Positions 46,081 to 58,710 of a stretch of 64,000 nt of DNA are shown here, in pieces. The translations under genes and the position numbers were made by a program. The stretch comes from Argopecten irradians (taxonomy: Eukaryota; Mollusca; Bivalvia; Pectinida; Pectinidae). The stretch's first letter is position 1; the number at the start of each line of letters is the position of its first letter. Location: contig NC_091134.1 of the NCBI RefSeq assembly GCF_041381155.1, positions 55,315,944-55,379,943 of the forward strand, read 5' to 3'. Below the pieces are notes generated by a model. The model did no database searches, was not told the origin of the DNA, and saw only the letters and a list, made by a program, of their open reading frames with translations.

Positions 46081-46619
46081 TTGGGAATATTCTATAAACA
46101 ATATACAAAATTTGATAAATAAAGACACTTTTAGAAATTATGTTATATCATCAACAGATAGAACAGGTGCTTCGAAAGAATAAGATACATATGGTGATTT
46201 CCCCTCTCTAATGGATATTAACTGTCCGTCAGTCCATCCGGATGTTACTAGGGCTGAGCACAATGATAACATACAAGTAGCTATGATGTCAGCTCATGTA
46301 ACACATGTTGGCATTGACTTTGAGGTTAAAATATAAATTAGAAATTATTATTACTAAAAATATATTGGTTTGCCAAACTTTGATTTCTAGAACTGTAACC
46401 TAAGAAAAAGTTGATGGAGTTTGTTGAAACATCAACACAAACTGGGATTAATTTGGGGTCATAACGTCTGAGTTAGAACTGTTGCTGTTATGTTAAAAAC
46501 TTTTTTTATTAATTAAGTTTCCAGAATATAACTTGAGAAGGGATTAATGGATTTTGTTGTAACTTCATACACTGATAGCTTATTTTGTAACACAAGCTGA
46601 GATTGATTTTGGGGCTAAA

Positions 46620-47275
46620 CAAGAGGCAATGGACGATACCTTATCTGGTAATCATTGTGCATACTTAAAGACAAAGAAAGTCAATAAGAATTTCTATGCA
46701 TACACACATAATACCAGGTCTCTAGGCCTTTTAGTTCTTGACAAGAATTCGTTTAAAGATTTTAATCTGGACCCCTGTTACCTTTAATGAAGATCATGAA
46801 GATCAAGGTCATTCATTTGAACAAAGTTGGTAGTACTTAATCACAGTATGTCACAGGTCCAACATCAGGCATGTAGGCCTTTTTATTATTAACAAGAAGT
46901 TGTTTAAAAGATTTTAGGTAAATTGAACCGTGACCACAAAGGTCAAGGTCATTCATTTGAACAAACTTGGTAGTCCTTCATCCCAGCATGCCACAGGCCT
47001 AATATCAGGTACATAGACCTCTTTATCATTAACAAGAAGCTGTTCAAAGATTTTAGGTAAATTGACCCATGGCCATGAAGGTCAAGGTCATTCATTTTAC
47101 TTGATAACCCTTCATCCCAGCATGCTGTAAGACAAAGTTCAGGGCTCTAGGTCTCCTACTTATGAAAAAGAAGTTGTTTAGAGGGGAAAATTTATAACCA
47201 ATAGAAGGCTGACAACAGATGGATGACTGATACTGCACCACAGAATACATTTGTAGGCTCACTTGTCTCTCGGTC
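46620..47275 (+). repeat. Degenerate tandem repeat, about 140-bp unit
   Basis: About three imperfect copies: AAGGTCAAGGTCATTCATTT recurs near 46800, 46938 and 47078, and ATTAACAAGAAG.TGTT near 46890 and 47030. Similar to satellite blocks carried by the transposons in gene 2, but no matching ends were found. Confidence 0.6.
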
Positions 47276-48168
47276 AGGTAAGTTAAAATTCACTCTCAAA
47301 GGTCGCTGTTTCTAAAAATAGATTATTTGCCGTAAAAGTTGTGTTTTTATATATATTTCAGGAAAAGATGGATAGAATGTAGTAAATTATCATATATTTG
47401 TAATGCATAGAAATATCTGTGACACGAGTTTCAAGTAGCATATATTGTCACAGTTTAACTTTGGTAGTTAAACTAGGGTTTGCAGTTAGGGTTGGAGGGG
47501 AGAAGGGGGGGGGGGAGTGCAGTAAAAACTTCAGCTATCAAATTACAAGACGGTTGCCTGTCTTGTTAACCGATCAGGACCTGTCCCAAAATGCAATATG
47601 CACAGCCGGAAAACATTAGAGTCGAATTTGAGATAGATCCCTTCTGTGCCTTCTGAAAAATGAAGCAGTAATTTAATTGTTATCTGACCAACATAATTAT
47701 TGTTCTTTTTCAGGTCAAAGTTAGCTGCTGTAAGAATAACTGGAAAAAAAACATTGCTCCTCTCCAAATTTTATTTCAGTTCTTTTTACAAATACATGCA
47801 CAAGGAAAGTAGGAGTGTACTTATCTGAAAATTATAACAATAAAATAACTCCATATAAATCAATAAATAGATTATCAGACAGCTGAACAGTGAAAGACCA
47901 AAGACATCATCTTTGTCTACACTATTCACCAATTTAACAACAACAAAATTTACCTATGGTCTTTGAACTAGGCAAATTACCATAATATCATTGCACTGTA
48001 AATTGTTGAAGAGTGATTCATGTCAATACAAAATTTCTTCACAATATCTTAATTTGTGTTTAAGTTATTGGCTGGATGATTTTTTTATTTTCTCTTAACC
48101 TTCAGGTTACTTTTATCTAACCGCAGTGCGCAGTATATAGGCTTAGGATAATGCCAGTATACTGCATA
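47276..48168. other. Intergenic, 3' flank of UFL1
   Basis: A G-homopolymer tract lies at about 47502-47515. On the - strand AATAAA occurs at 48084-48089, roughly 430 bp after the UFL1 stop, a candidate transcript end. No gene recognised. Confidence 0.4.
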
Positions 48169-48311
48169 CCTGGCCCCAGATCACGAAACAATCTGAAGTC
48201 TAAAACATTCTTAAGTTTAGACTTAGCCAATCACAGACGACATCATAATAAATTTTTGATTGGCTAAGCAAAAAATTAAGTCTAAGACTGTTTTATGATT
48301 CTGGGACCTGG
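48169..48311. mobile_element. TIR element, CCTGG ends, copy 1
   Basis: CCTGGCCCCAGATCACGAAA and the reverse complement of GATTCTGGGACCTGG form imperfect terminal inverted repeats, with AGTCTAA/TTAGACT words inside. A related copy is at 51101-51247. It lies in the 3' flank or 3'UTR of UFL1. Confidence 0.6.
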
Positions 48312-48521
48312 TATCTTTAAAAATATGGAAGATAACATCTCAGAAGAACCTGCTGAACGTGTACAATCTAATCAAAAAGAGATATCATAAGAAACTTTAA
48401 CTAAGTGTAATAATATTATGTAAAGATATAATGAAGATAAATTTCTCACTCCATGTCTCTGTTGTCACTAAATACCTCCAGATCTGATGATCAATTTGTA
48501 TACACGATATCATAATGTTTT

Positions 48522-51500
48522 TTATGATGCTGTATCGCTCTGTGTGGTGATTTTCTTTGCCTTAGAAGCAATTTCTTTTACATTTGGGAGAAGATCTTGC
48601 ATCTCTTTCATTATCTTTGTTTTCTCTTCTTCGACATCTTCACCTTGCAATTTCAAATGCTTAACCACTAAATCTGAAAAAATAAACGCAAACAAAATGA
48701 TTTATTAAGCATCAATCTATTATGCAATTTCAAATGTTTAACCACTAAATCTGAAAGCAAACAAAATGATTTATTAAGCATCAATCTATTATGCAATTTC
48801 AAATGTTTAACCACTAAATCTGAAAAAATAAACGCAAACAAAATGAGTTATTTAGCATCAATCTATTATGATATGGTATCTATTGTTGATAATAGATATT
48901 GAAGCTTTACTTTAATGTTTGTCCTCACAACTCTGGTATCTCTGATTAATAAAGACCACAGATGCTATATATAAAAATATTTTAATGGTTAAAATGTACT
49001 ATCCACTCACTGGTGTGAAGAGGTCTTAATACCACAGGCTGTTTTTTTCTTTTCTGGTTTAGGTAATTTCTCTCTCAGTTTATTATTAGCATCTGAGAAA
49101 TTCTAGATTCGGAACCCACATAAAGTTTGTGTATTCCTACAACCAAACCTGCTCTATACTTACCCTGAAGTGTGACCAGCACTTTATGTTGTTCTGCGTC
49201 CATGTATTCCTTGAGGAAGACAATGATCTGAGGAACAGATTTACCAGGTGCGTGGATCAAGCACTGTGTGTAGGTCTGGAACAGGATCACAGAGGCCAGA
49301 TGGAGGGCCATGGCCACATCTGTCTCCTGATTCATCTGCTCCAGTAACACCTGACGATGGTTAAACACCAGCTGTCTATAAAATCAGAAAATCAGTAATG
49401 TGCCATTAGAACAAAATGTTACTGCAATGATGAACAAACAAGTACAGTGATTTTTCCAAGACTATTCAATTTTGCAATCTATGCTTCCATAGATTCTACA
49501 GTACCTATGTTTTGAACATTTTGCAGGCGATTTGATTTTTCACGATTTCTTATTTCTCACAAAATATATGAAAATTATGAAAATATGAAAATCACACACA
49601 GAAATAAATTGGTTTCCAGCACATGAATTTACAAATTTGCTCTACTGGTATCATACAGAGATCTCTACAGTTCAAGAGAAAATCTGGTTAACTTCAGATC
49701 CATCATCACTGAGCTACATTAACCACTTTTAAAATTAACTAATACCCCCTGCAGGTCTCATCATTGAAGATTCAATAAAATTGCAAATTCGAAATGAAAA
49801 TAAAATTAGTCTAAGTGTTTTCTTGAATCAATAGTTATAACATGAAAAACAAAATAAAATCACTTTAATTGTAACATTTCACATGTAAACAAACTTAGAT
49901 TATGAAATGAGAAAACATCCCATTTTTGCTTTAAAACAAATATCCTGAAACCATAGATATCATCAAGATTGGATATACTCTTTCTACACATGACAATAAT
50001 ATACCTTTCTTTCCTTTTGTCTGGTTTCTTGAGAACAATGCCCAGATTTTCAGGTCCACAGAGTTTCTCAAGAAGAGTGAAGAAGTCGTCAAGGCTCTTT
50101 AATAGATTAGCAGATATTGTTTTGGTATCTATAATTTATTTCATATCACAGAGCTTTCTACTCTTGAGGGAGGAATATGATAGTTGTGTCTTGTCTTTAT
50201 GAGCATTAACATTATATTTGTCTGGGAAATCAACTTAATTTTCACATGAAATTTCCCATCATTAACAGCAGATAAACAGATAATATGCAAAGACAAAATA
50301 GGTAATTAATAAATTGCCTGCATAACGACATTGATAGTTCACTAGAACCAGCTTCCAACATACTGGTTTATCACTATATGGCACCAATACAGATGACATT
50401 GAAGACTTTTAAGTACTGTTACTTAGCTATGAAGACAGACACATCAAATTCTAACTTACTTTCCCACTTAAGGAAGAATTGAACTTAACAAGTTGAGGCT
50501 GAACATGTTCTGGCATTTTGCTGATCAATTTTGCCCGCACCTAGAAAAAAAAAGTAGAATATTGTATATACACATACATGAAGTTCTTTCTAAAATTTAC
50601 AAGCCAGTGAAATGTACAGTTGTTTTTGACAGTAAAATCGTTTCATGTCAGCTAATTTGGCAACTTCTCATTTTAAATTAGAAAAAAATCATTTAAATTT
50701 GGAACAATGTTTTAAATGTTGATCATTAAAGACTGAAGTGATCAGAGTACACTTATAATTTAAAACTTTCCATACTAACCTCCGGGGTTATTTCTGTTTC
50801 TTCTTGTACAGAAACCATATGTTCAGTGGCAAAAGAGTTGATAACCATGTTGGCTATGTCACTACATAGGGTTTTCAGTATGTGTTTAATAAGTTGTGTT
50901 TGGCCTTCATCTACAAAAATAAGATTCAATTTGTACATCTCCAATATAACACTTTGATTAATGATTAGAAATTCACTGTAGACAACAGCATATGCTACCT
51001 TATAACATTTTTTCTTTAATTTTCATCATAACACTACAAACCATCTTTATACCAATGTGGGCAACGTTTCTAACCTAAGGGAAATTACTCTTACTTTATT
51101 CCAGGCCCCGGATCATACAAAAAGTCTTCAGTCTAAAACGGCCTTCAACAAATCATAAATGGTATTATGATACATTAGGTCATGATTGGTGTGCTGTACA
51201 CAAAATGTTTTAAAGTCTAAGATTGTTTTACTACCCAAACCTGGGGTATATTCAAGTGGGAATGACACTAATATGTGATTCAATAGAGTCATTGATGAAG
51301 ATTTTACATATCAAATTGATAAGTAGTTATAGTCTGACCAAATTAGTGTTTCCCACAGGAGTAAAAAGCATGGTGCTGGGTTTAGAAAAGGCCACCTTGA
51401 CCATGATAAATAAGTGTCAGAGGGGCACCAAGATTATACCAATATCGACGACTTCCATTACAAAGTAAAATCTTTAAAACTGAAATACTTTGAAATATAT

Positions 51501-54500
51501 AAGAGGTTTTTAACTATCAATGCTGCAGACGTAAATTACCTTGAAATAAAATGATTCCTTTCTCAAATAGTTTACAATTAGTCCAAAGACCAGAAATCTT
51601 TTCCTGTAGTTCTCCATGTGTCTTTTTCCGACTGGCTCCAGAGCCTGCTCCAGATTGTGACAGAAATATAGACTTTGCCATCTCCTGGAACTGTTTTGTT
51701 AAAGGTCTGAAAAATAGAAAGACTGCATTTGTACGAGAGATTCAGACTAGATTTCTATAAAACATCAATGCCACTGCCTCCATCCAACTATGAAAATAAA
51801 CGTTCTTGTTCTATGAAAACAATTTGTGTGTTGCAATACAACTTCTTGTTAATATTACAAGCAAATTAGATTTCAGGTTTCCTGTCACTCTTAGCAAGAC
51901 GGAATGGTCCATTCTGGTGTCAAAACGGAAGTAATTTCATACATGAAAGGTAACACTGTACTAAATGTTTCTGTGTTTGTACTAAATGCGTGTTTGTACT
52001 AAATGTTTCCATGTTTGTACTAAATGTTTCTGTGTTTGTACTATTAAAATGTTTCAGTGTTAGTACTAAATGTTTCAATGTTTGTACTAAATATTTCAGT
52101 GTTAGTACTAAATGTTTCAGTGTTAGTACTAAATGTTTCCGTGTTTGTACTAAATGTTTCAGTGTTTGTACTAAATGTTTCCGTGTTTGTACTAAATGTT
52201 TCAGTGTTTGTACTAAATGTTTCAGTGTTTGTACTAAATGTTTCAGTGTTAGTACTAAATGTTTCGTGTTAGTACTAAATGTTTCAGTGTTAGTACTAAA
52301 TGTTTCCGTGTTTGTACTAAATGTTTCAGTGTTTGTACTAAATGTTTCGTGTTTGATAATTTTTTGTACTAAATGTTTCAATGTTTGTACTAAATATTTC
52401 AGTGTTAGACTAAATGTTTCAGTGTTAGTACTAAATGTTTCAGTGTTTGTACTAAATGTTTAAGTTTTTGTACTAAATGTTTCAATGTTTGTACTAAATG
52501 TTTCAGTGTTAGTACTAAATGTTTCAGTGTTAGTACTAAATGTTTCAGTGTTAGTACTAAATGTTTCAGTGTTTGTACTAAATGTTTCCGTGTTTGTACT
52601 AAATGTTTCGTGTTAGTACTAAATGTTTCAGTGTTAGTACTAAATGTTTCCGTGTTTGTACTAAATGTTTCCGTGTTTGTACTAAATGTTTCAGTGTTAG
52701 TACTAAATGTTTCCATGTTTGTACTAAATATTTCAGTGTTAGTACTAAATGTTTCAGTGTTAGTACTAAATGTTTCAGTGTTTGTACTAAATGTTTCCGT
52801 GTTTGTACTAAATGTTTCAGTGTTTGTACTAAATGTTTCAGTGTTAGTACTAAATGTTTCAGTGTTAGTACTAAATGTTTCAGTGTTAGTACTAAATGTT
52901 TCCGTGTTTGTACTAAATGTTTCAGTGTTTGTACTAAATGTTTCCGTGTTAGTACTAAATGTTTCAGTGTTAGTACTAAATGTTTCAGTGTTTGTACTAA
53001 ATGTTTCCGTGTTTTGTACTAAATGTTTCAGTGTTTGTACTAAATGTTTCAGTGTTTGTACTAAATTTTCAGTGTTGTACTAAATGTTTCAGTGTTGTAC
53101 TAAATGTTTCCGTGTTAGTACTAAATGTTTCGTGTTTGTACTAAATGTTTCAGTGTTGTACTAAATGTTTCGTGTTTGTACTAAATGTTTCGTGTTGTAC
53201 TAAATGTTTCGTGTTAGTACTAAATGTTTCAGTGTTTGTACTAAATGTTTCAGTGTTAGTACTAAATGTTTCAGTGTTAGTACTAAATGTTTCAGTGTTA
53301 GTACTAAATGTTTCAGTGTTTGTACTAAATGTTTCAGTGTTAGTACTAAATGTTTCAGTGTTAGTACTAAATGTTTCAGTGTTTGTACTAATGTTTTATG
53401 TGTTTGTACTAAATGTTTCGTGTTTGTACTAAATGTTTCAGTGTTTGTACTAAATGTTTCAGTGTTAGTACTAAATGTTTGTGTTGTCTAAATGTTTCCG
53501 TGTTTGTACTAAATGTTTCAGTTTTGTACTAAATTTCGTGTTTGTACTAATGTTCGTGTTTGTACTAATTTTTCGTGTTTGTACTAAATTTTCGTTGTTA
53601 GTACTAAATGTTTCAGTGTTTGTACTAAATGTTTCGTGTTTGTACTAAATGTTTCAGTGTTTAGTACTAAATGTTTCAGTGTTTGTACTAAATGTTTCGT
53701 GTTTGTACTAAATGTTTCAGTGTGTTAGTACTAAATGTTTCAGTGTTAGTACTAAATGTTTCAGTGTTTGTACTAAATGTTTCCGTGTTTGTACTAAATG
53801 TTTCCGTGTTAGTACTAAATGTTTCAGTGTTAGTACTAAATGTTTCAGTGTTTGTACTAAATGTTTCCGTGTTTGTACTAAATGTTTCCGTGTTTGTACT
53901 AAATGTTTCCGTGTTTGTACTAAATGTTTCAGTGTTAGTACTAAATGTTTCAGTGTTTGTACTAAATGTTTCAGTGTTTGTACTTTACCTATGTAAATGA
54001 TGAGCAATTTCTGTGAGGAATTCTTCTGGACAGTCCCGAAGCTCGGTCTGTTTTCGTAAAACATCCTCCATCTCTTCTATTGACATAAAAGATGATTCCA
54101 CTTGTTTTACTTTTGTATCATCCTCATCGGAGTCGTCATGTGTATCTCCTCGTCCTCTAGCACCTTTTTTCTTTAGTGACTTGGTTTTCACCTCTCGTCC
54201 CTGCGTTCCACCACCACTCTTGGTGCTACCTACATGTACAATATGAAGAATTTCATTTTAACATTTTTCTGCATTCTTTTGCACATATTTTTCATTGAAA
54301 ATAGTATCAATGAAACGAATGGATTTTAGTTTAAATCTGTGCATAAATGGTATTAAAAAATGATTCTTCCAATTTTCCTAACTTTGAAAGAAAAATCAAG
54401 CTTTTTTTCAAGTTTTCAAATGCTCAACCATTCAATAAAATACAGTTGAAAACTCTAATCAAATACTCAAGGCCATAATGTAAATAATTACAAAAAGTAT

Positions 54501-57500
54501 TTACTTTGTGCTTTCTTCTTCCTCTGATCTTTCCGTTCGTCACGTCCAGTTCCTCCATCATCCATACTTGCCAGTTTGGTCGAGGACTTCTTGCCTGACT
54601 GGGCGTCTCCAGTCTGTTTAAAGACATTGGGGTTACTTCTGGATTCCTACAAACCAAACATATTCAATCAATAATCATTATATTTATGCTAATAACAAAA
54701 ATATGAAGAAGATTCAAAATATTTTTGTATTGAAGAAGCAGCCTCTCCTATAACAAACTAACTACGAGGGTGTATGGATACCGTAAAAAACTCATATAAA
54801 TTTTGCACCAGTGATTTTTCGTAGGTAGAAATGAAAATTTCTATATCAATGTAATTTTCAACCAAATTCAACTTAAATTTTAGCCAAGAAAAAGTTTGAA
54901 CATTATACAAGTTTTAACGATCTCTGAACATCATCAAGGAATACTTGTCATATATAACAACTGGTTGAGTCTTTCATACTTTCGTTTACATTTGTAAATG
55001 AGGATGGTGCAATAAAAGCAAGCATAATGCAACATATACATTTTTAAAAAAGTCTTGCAATGAAAAAAATTACATATTTCTTATCAGGTTACAGAAGTAA
55101 TATTGTAGAAGTGACACAATATATTCCAACCTTATCTGCTCTTGTAGCCACAATGTCCTTGAAACATTCAGCGAATCCTGTGATAAACTGCTGACTTGAT
55201 ACTATTGTATCACAGCTAACAACTGCTGACTGGTTCCGTTTGGTACAGTCTGTCAACAACTGATTGGCATCTTTCTCACTGAATATGGACGGAAGTAGCG
55301 GCTGAAAAAAATGTATTTCTTTAATTATACCTTTCTCTTAAAACTTTTATTTAAAAAGTATAAAGATGGTATACTTAGAATATCATGTCTAAAATGTGGT
55401 GATGTGCACTGTATAACTAACAAATTTTACTGTAGTATATTTACACCTCCACTTAGTACTTAAATCTACTGGTGTTAATCCCGAATTGCTGTGTACAACT
55501 CCATTAATATTTTCAGACCTTCCTCTAGCTACATACATCTGCCCACAGTCTACCATGATCATGATGAACCACCTAGTACCAATATGTTGACCCAGGTGTT
55601 GTCCTCTACAACTCTAGACATACATGTACACCCCACTCCTATGTACAAAATACCATAATGTTGACCCAGGCGTTTTCCTGGAGAGCCTCCTCAACACTAG
55701 CTTCAATCTGTTCCTTGATCCCCACACCAGCACAACAGGTGCTCAGGTATGTCAGAGGCTCAGACTTAAACCGCTTCTTGATGAATCCTTTTGGGTCAGA
55801 GATTCCAAGGCGAGACAAAGAATCGTATTCTATAGAAACAGAAAAGTTCATTTCAAATGTAAAGGTACTCAAACACATATGAACATAATTCAAAGACTCT
55901 GTTAAATATAAAGCTTTTACTGTTAAATGTGAAATATGCTTTGAGTTGAAACTTTTCACTTTAGACATGAATTCATGCATAAGTACACTTGACTTGAAAA
56001 CGTTGGAAACTATGAGATTTCTTATGGTCCTACAACTTTTGAGATAGATGTATGATTGTATTCTCTCGCAGGTTTCTTACCTAAATAGCCATTTTGCTTA
56101 TAGAATGCGTCCACCCACTGGTTCTGTGTCTTTGTGTAGATTTCTGGAATGTAGGCAGCATTTTCCTGTCTGACCCCACTCATTGTCCCCGCAAGTCTTC
56201 CTGTGCTTATAAGCTCCTCTAGAATAGCTACAAGATACAACAATATTCTTACAACCTCCAAAATAGCTACAAGACACAACAATATTCTTACAACCTCCAA
56301 AATAGCTACAAGATAAAACAATTTTCTTATAACGAACCTCCAAAATAGCTACAAGATACAACAATATTCTTACAACCTCTAGTAACAAATACAGAGAAGT
56401 TTCTTAAATGTAATTACAACATGGCATATTTAGATTGTTTAATTATAAAATTGCATGCTTATATGACTTTCTATCAATTTTCAAAGAGCTAGATGCTTTT
56501 TAACAACACAATATAGCCAGTACCATGAATAAATGATCCTTCCAAGCATTCAGCAATACAACTCTCATAAAACGAAAAGAAAAAAGTAAAAAAATTAATT
56601 GTGTAGTAAAATTTTCTAATTTTCAAATATCTATACTTACTGAAGAAAAGTCTGTCCTGAAAGCCATATCTGTGGAGTATGGTACCAACTGTAGTAGGCC
56701 TGCATAGAATTAATGTCATTATCAGTAAATTGTTTCTATGATATATTACTGAGTTTTGTGTCATATTATCTATTAATGAATTATGTACAGCTATACACAT
56801 CATAATCAACAAATAAGAAAATATCACTCGAGTTATTTTTTCCCCTTTTAAAGTGAAGTAATGATAATTATATAAATCAAAATTATAGATCAAATCATAA
56901 TTCAAAAAAAAAAAAAAAAAAAAAAACATGTGTAAGGCAGCATCTTACCTTGTGACAGCACTAAAAGCTCCCCTGATTTGAGCTTTCATTCTTGTGATGA
57001 AAGAATCTGTGAAAATCACATCTGGGTCATGTGTATCGACTTTACCTTTAATGATTTTACCCATCCTGTCATGTATGTGCTGAAAAAATATGACAAAAAC
57101 TTATGAATTCTTGAAGGAAAAAAATCAATGGAATGAAAAACTCTTAAAAATTACGTAGTTCAATTTCAGAGTAAAATCTGGATCTTCCTCTTGTCAATTA
57201 ATACTGTCATTTCATATAAATAAACGACAAATTATAAGTCAATAAGAAACCAATCAAACTTTTGTCCGGTAAAGATCCACCTATTCTTGTTTATGTGCAA
57301 TCGCCTTCCAGTGTGATGCACTTAATTAACACAACAGTGTAAAGTGCCATCAGCCCAGAACTGAAAAAGGTTATTGTTCTTTCCACTGAACTACTCCTCA
57401 GCTGCTGACTTCTGTGTCACACCAGAAATGACATCCACAAATATCCTTTTTGAAGTTTGGTAATAATAAGTAGCTAAGAGCTAGGTGAATAGGCAAATGT

Positions 57501-58466
57501 GGTATTAACATTTAATCTCTTTATATTAAAAGAATGACAAGACATGCATACAATTTTGTACACACAGAGGTATAAAACAGCGTTAAAACAAGGCATGAAA
57601 ATTGCGACCGTCTAATTCAGTGTAATCACTAATAATGTGGATTGTGCAGTATACACATTTATACAATTAAGTTTACACTATCAAACTTAGCATTTTTGAC
57701 AATAACATCTGCATCAGCTAAAGAAATGACATTGATATCACAAACAAATCAAAAGTGTTTCCTTTACAAAAACCAACCTCAGACAGGAAATCAGCAGGAA
57801 GGTCGTACAAGGTTGTCAGTTCCGCTATAGTTACATGACCTTGGTCCTGGAGTTTGTCATTCACTTCCTCAGCTAGGTTGTCAAGATAGCTTCTACAATT
57901 CAAATATGTCTCTTTCTTCAAATAGAATCATAGGGTATTTAATAACATTTTCATTGTAAGAATGTTATCAATTATAAACCCAGTATTCAAAATTAAAAAA
58001 AGACAAAGTGCCTTCTTGAAAATGTCCATGGTATCATGCTTTTGATAGAATAGTTCTTAATTTATAAATCAAGATGGAAATGGAATATGATTAAATCAAA
58101 ATTTAACCACTCATTTCAACTGTTTTCTTTTTTCTATTATAGCTCATATTTTATTGTCTCATTAAACAAGAATGAAAAAGTAATGCACTGAACCTGGAAA
58201 TAAGCTGACCAAGAACCGTCATCAAGGTATGGTCATGTTTGATTATATCATTGACTTGACTTTCCACATGTCTGAAATCAACATTCAGGATTTGTTGTAG
58301 TTCCACCAAGTTGATCCTTCCACCATGTACCGTAACTTCATCCTTGATCTCTTTAGCCAGCTCCTGAGGGGTGAGGTACTCTTTGCCATCGATGGTGTAT
58401 ATCACTTCAATCAATTTCAACTCTACTAATTTGTTCACAATCTCAACAACATTTCTTTCGGAAAGT
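48522..58466 (-). CDS. UFL1: E3 UFM1-protein ligase 1, missing the N-terminal exon
   Basis: UFL1 transfers UFM1 from UFC1 to ER-associated and ribosomal targets, working with DDRGK1 and CDK5RAP3 at the ER membrane; it has no RING or HECT domain. Fifteen exons (w1-w15) encode 762 residues plus stop: 58466-58194, 57892-57778, 57079-56949, 56699-56641, 56227-56081, 55829-55654, 55301-55131, 54646-54505, 54229-53989, 51706-51540, 50910-50780, 50540-50460, 50096-50005, 49375-49164, 48673-48522. All sites are GT/AG and phases join. Conserved stretches: [72 protein letters not shown], a Lys-rich then acidic linker in w8-w9, [20 protein letters not shown]. Only the start (about 28 residues by comparison with the roughly 790-residue family) is missing; no candidate exon was found up to 64000. 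Several splice sites carry tandem duplications (separate entries). Confidence 0.95.
48646..48870 (-). repeat. Triplicated acceptor of the last UFL1 exon
   Basis: A 69-77-bp unit containing the first 28 bases of the last UFL1 exon plus its acceptor occurs three times, from 48646, 48723 and 48792. In sense orientation all copies read pyrimidine-rich tract, CAG, ATTTAGTGGTTAA. The functional copy is inferred to be the one at 48673, because it alone continues into the C-terminal frame. Confidence 0.85.
49376..50004. other. UFL1 intron w13-w14
   Basis: AT-rich intron with no recognised repeat or gene. Confidence 0.5.
51101..51247. mobile_element. TIR element, copy 2
   Basis: CCAGGCCCCGGATCATACAA at the left and an inverse-like CCCAAACCTGGGG at the right, with AGTCTAAAA/TTTAAAGTCTAAG inside, match the element at 48169-48311 in layout. 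It lies in the UFL1 intron between w10 and w11. Confidence 0.55.
51960..53983 (-). repeat. 21-bp minisatellite in a UFL1 intron
   Basis: About 2.0 kb (roughly 95 units) of a 21-bp repeat, GTACTAAATGTTTCAGTGTT plus T or A, on the + strand. Variants alternate TTTGTAC/TTAGTAC and CAGTG/CCGTG, with some 19-20 bp units. It fills nearly the whole intron between w9 and w10 and begins five bases after the w9 donor dinucleotide region. 21 is a multiple of three, so two frames per strand are open; those long frames are not genes. Confidence 0.95.
55584..55686 (-). repeat. Duplicated end and donor of UFL1 exon w6
   Basis: About 25 bp spanning the last codons and donor of w6 (ATAATGTTGACCCAGGCGTT on + from 55658) recurs 74 bp away as AATATGTTGACCCAGGTGTT (from 55584), with about 21 of 25 bases matching. 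In sense this gives NTWVNIL-GT after the genuine NAWVNIM-GT. Read-through to the second donor meets a stop, so the inner site is taken as the real one. Confidence 0.6.
56221..56385 (-). repeat. Tandem 39-bp repeat duplicating the w5 acceptor of UFL1
   Basis: The acceptor and first bases of w5 (sense TCTTGTAG then CTATTCTAGAGG) are followed upstream by three more copies (TCTTGTAG then CTATTTTGGAGG). Potential exon starts are at 56227 (inferred real), 56266, 56305 and 56348; spacings are 39, 39 and 43 bp. The frame through the 39-bp units is open (unit [13 protein letters not shown]). Confidence 0.85.
56907..56926. repeat. Poly-A tract in a UFL1 intron
   Basis: About 20 adenines on the + strand (T on the sense strand), about 22 bases from the end of w3 at 56949, on its donor side. 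Confidence 0.8.
57080..57777. other. UFL1 intron w2-w3
   Basis: No recognisable repeat or coding feature beyond AT-rich intron sequence. Confidence 0.5.
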
Positions 58467-58710
58467 CTGTAACACAATTTTAAAAACTTAAATTAATTTC
58501 ATTATTTAAGCCTTAGAGAGATCAGGAATATGGAAAAATACTACTTAAGGGTTACAAGGAGTATATTACTGTTCAAGTAGCATTAATAGACAAAATAAGT
58601 TAATGTCTTGAGAAGTTTTAATCTGAATAGTTCATTTTATTAAATTACTACATGTTACAATGATTTCATTGATGTACGTGTATTGTTCTGGCTATGAATT
58701 TATCTGGTGA

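Noticed and set aside
49129..49347. Plus-strand frame opposite a UFL1 exon
   Set aside because: Shadow of the UFL1 coding exon at 49164-49375 on the other strand.
51920..54064. Many overlapping long open frames on both strands (repeating [21 protein letters not shown] patterns)
   Set aside because: The 21-bp unit is a multiple of three and lacks stops in two frames per strand; they lie inside a UFL1 intron whose flanking exons join perfectly.
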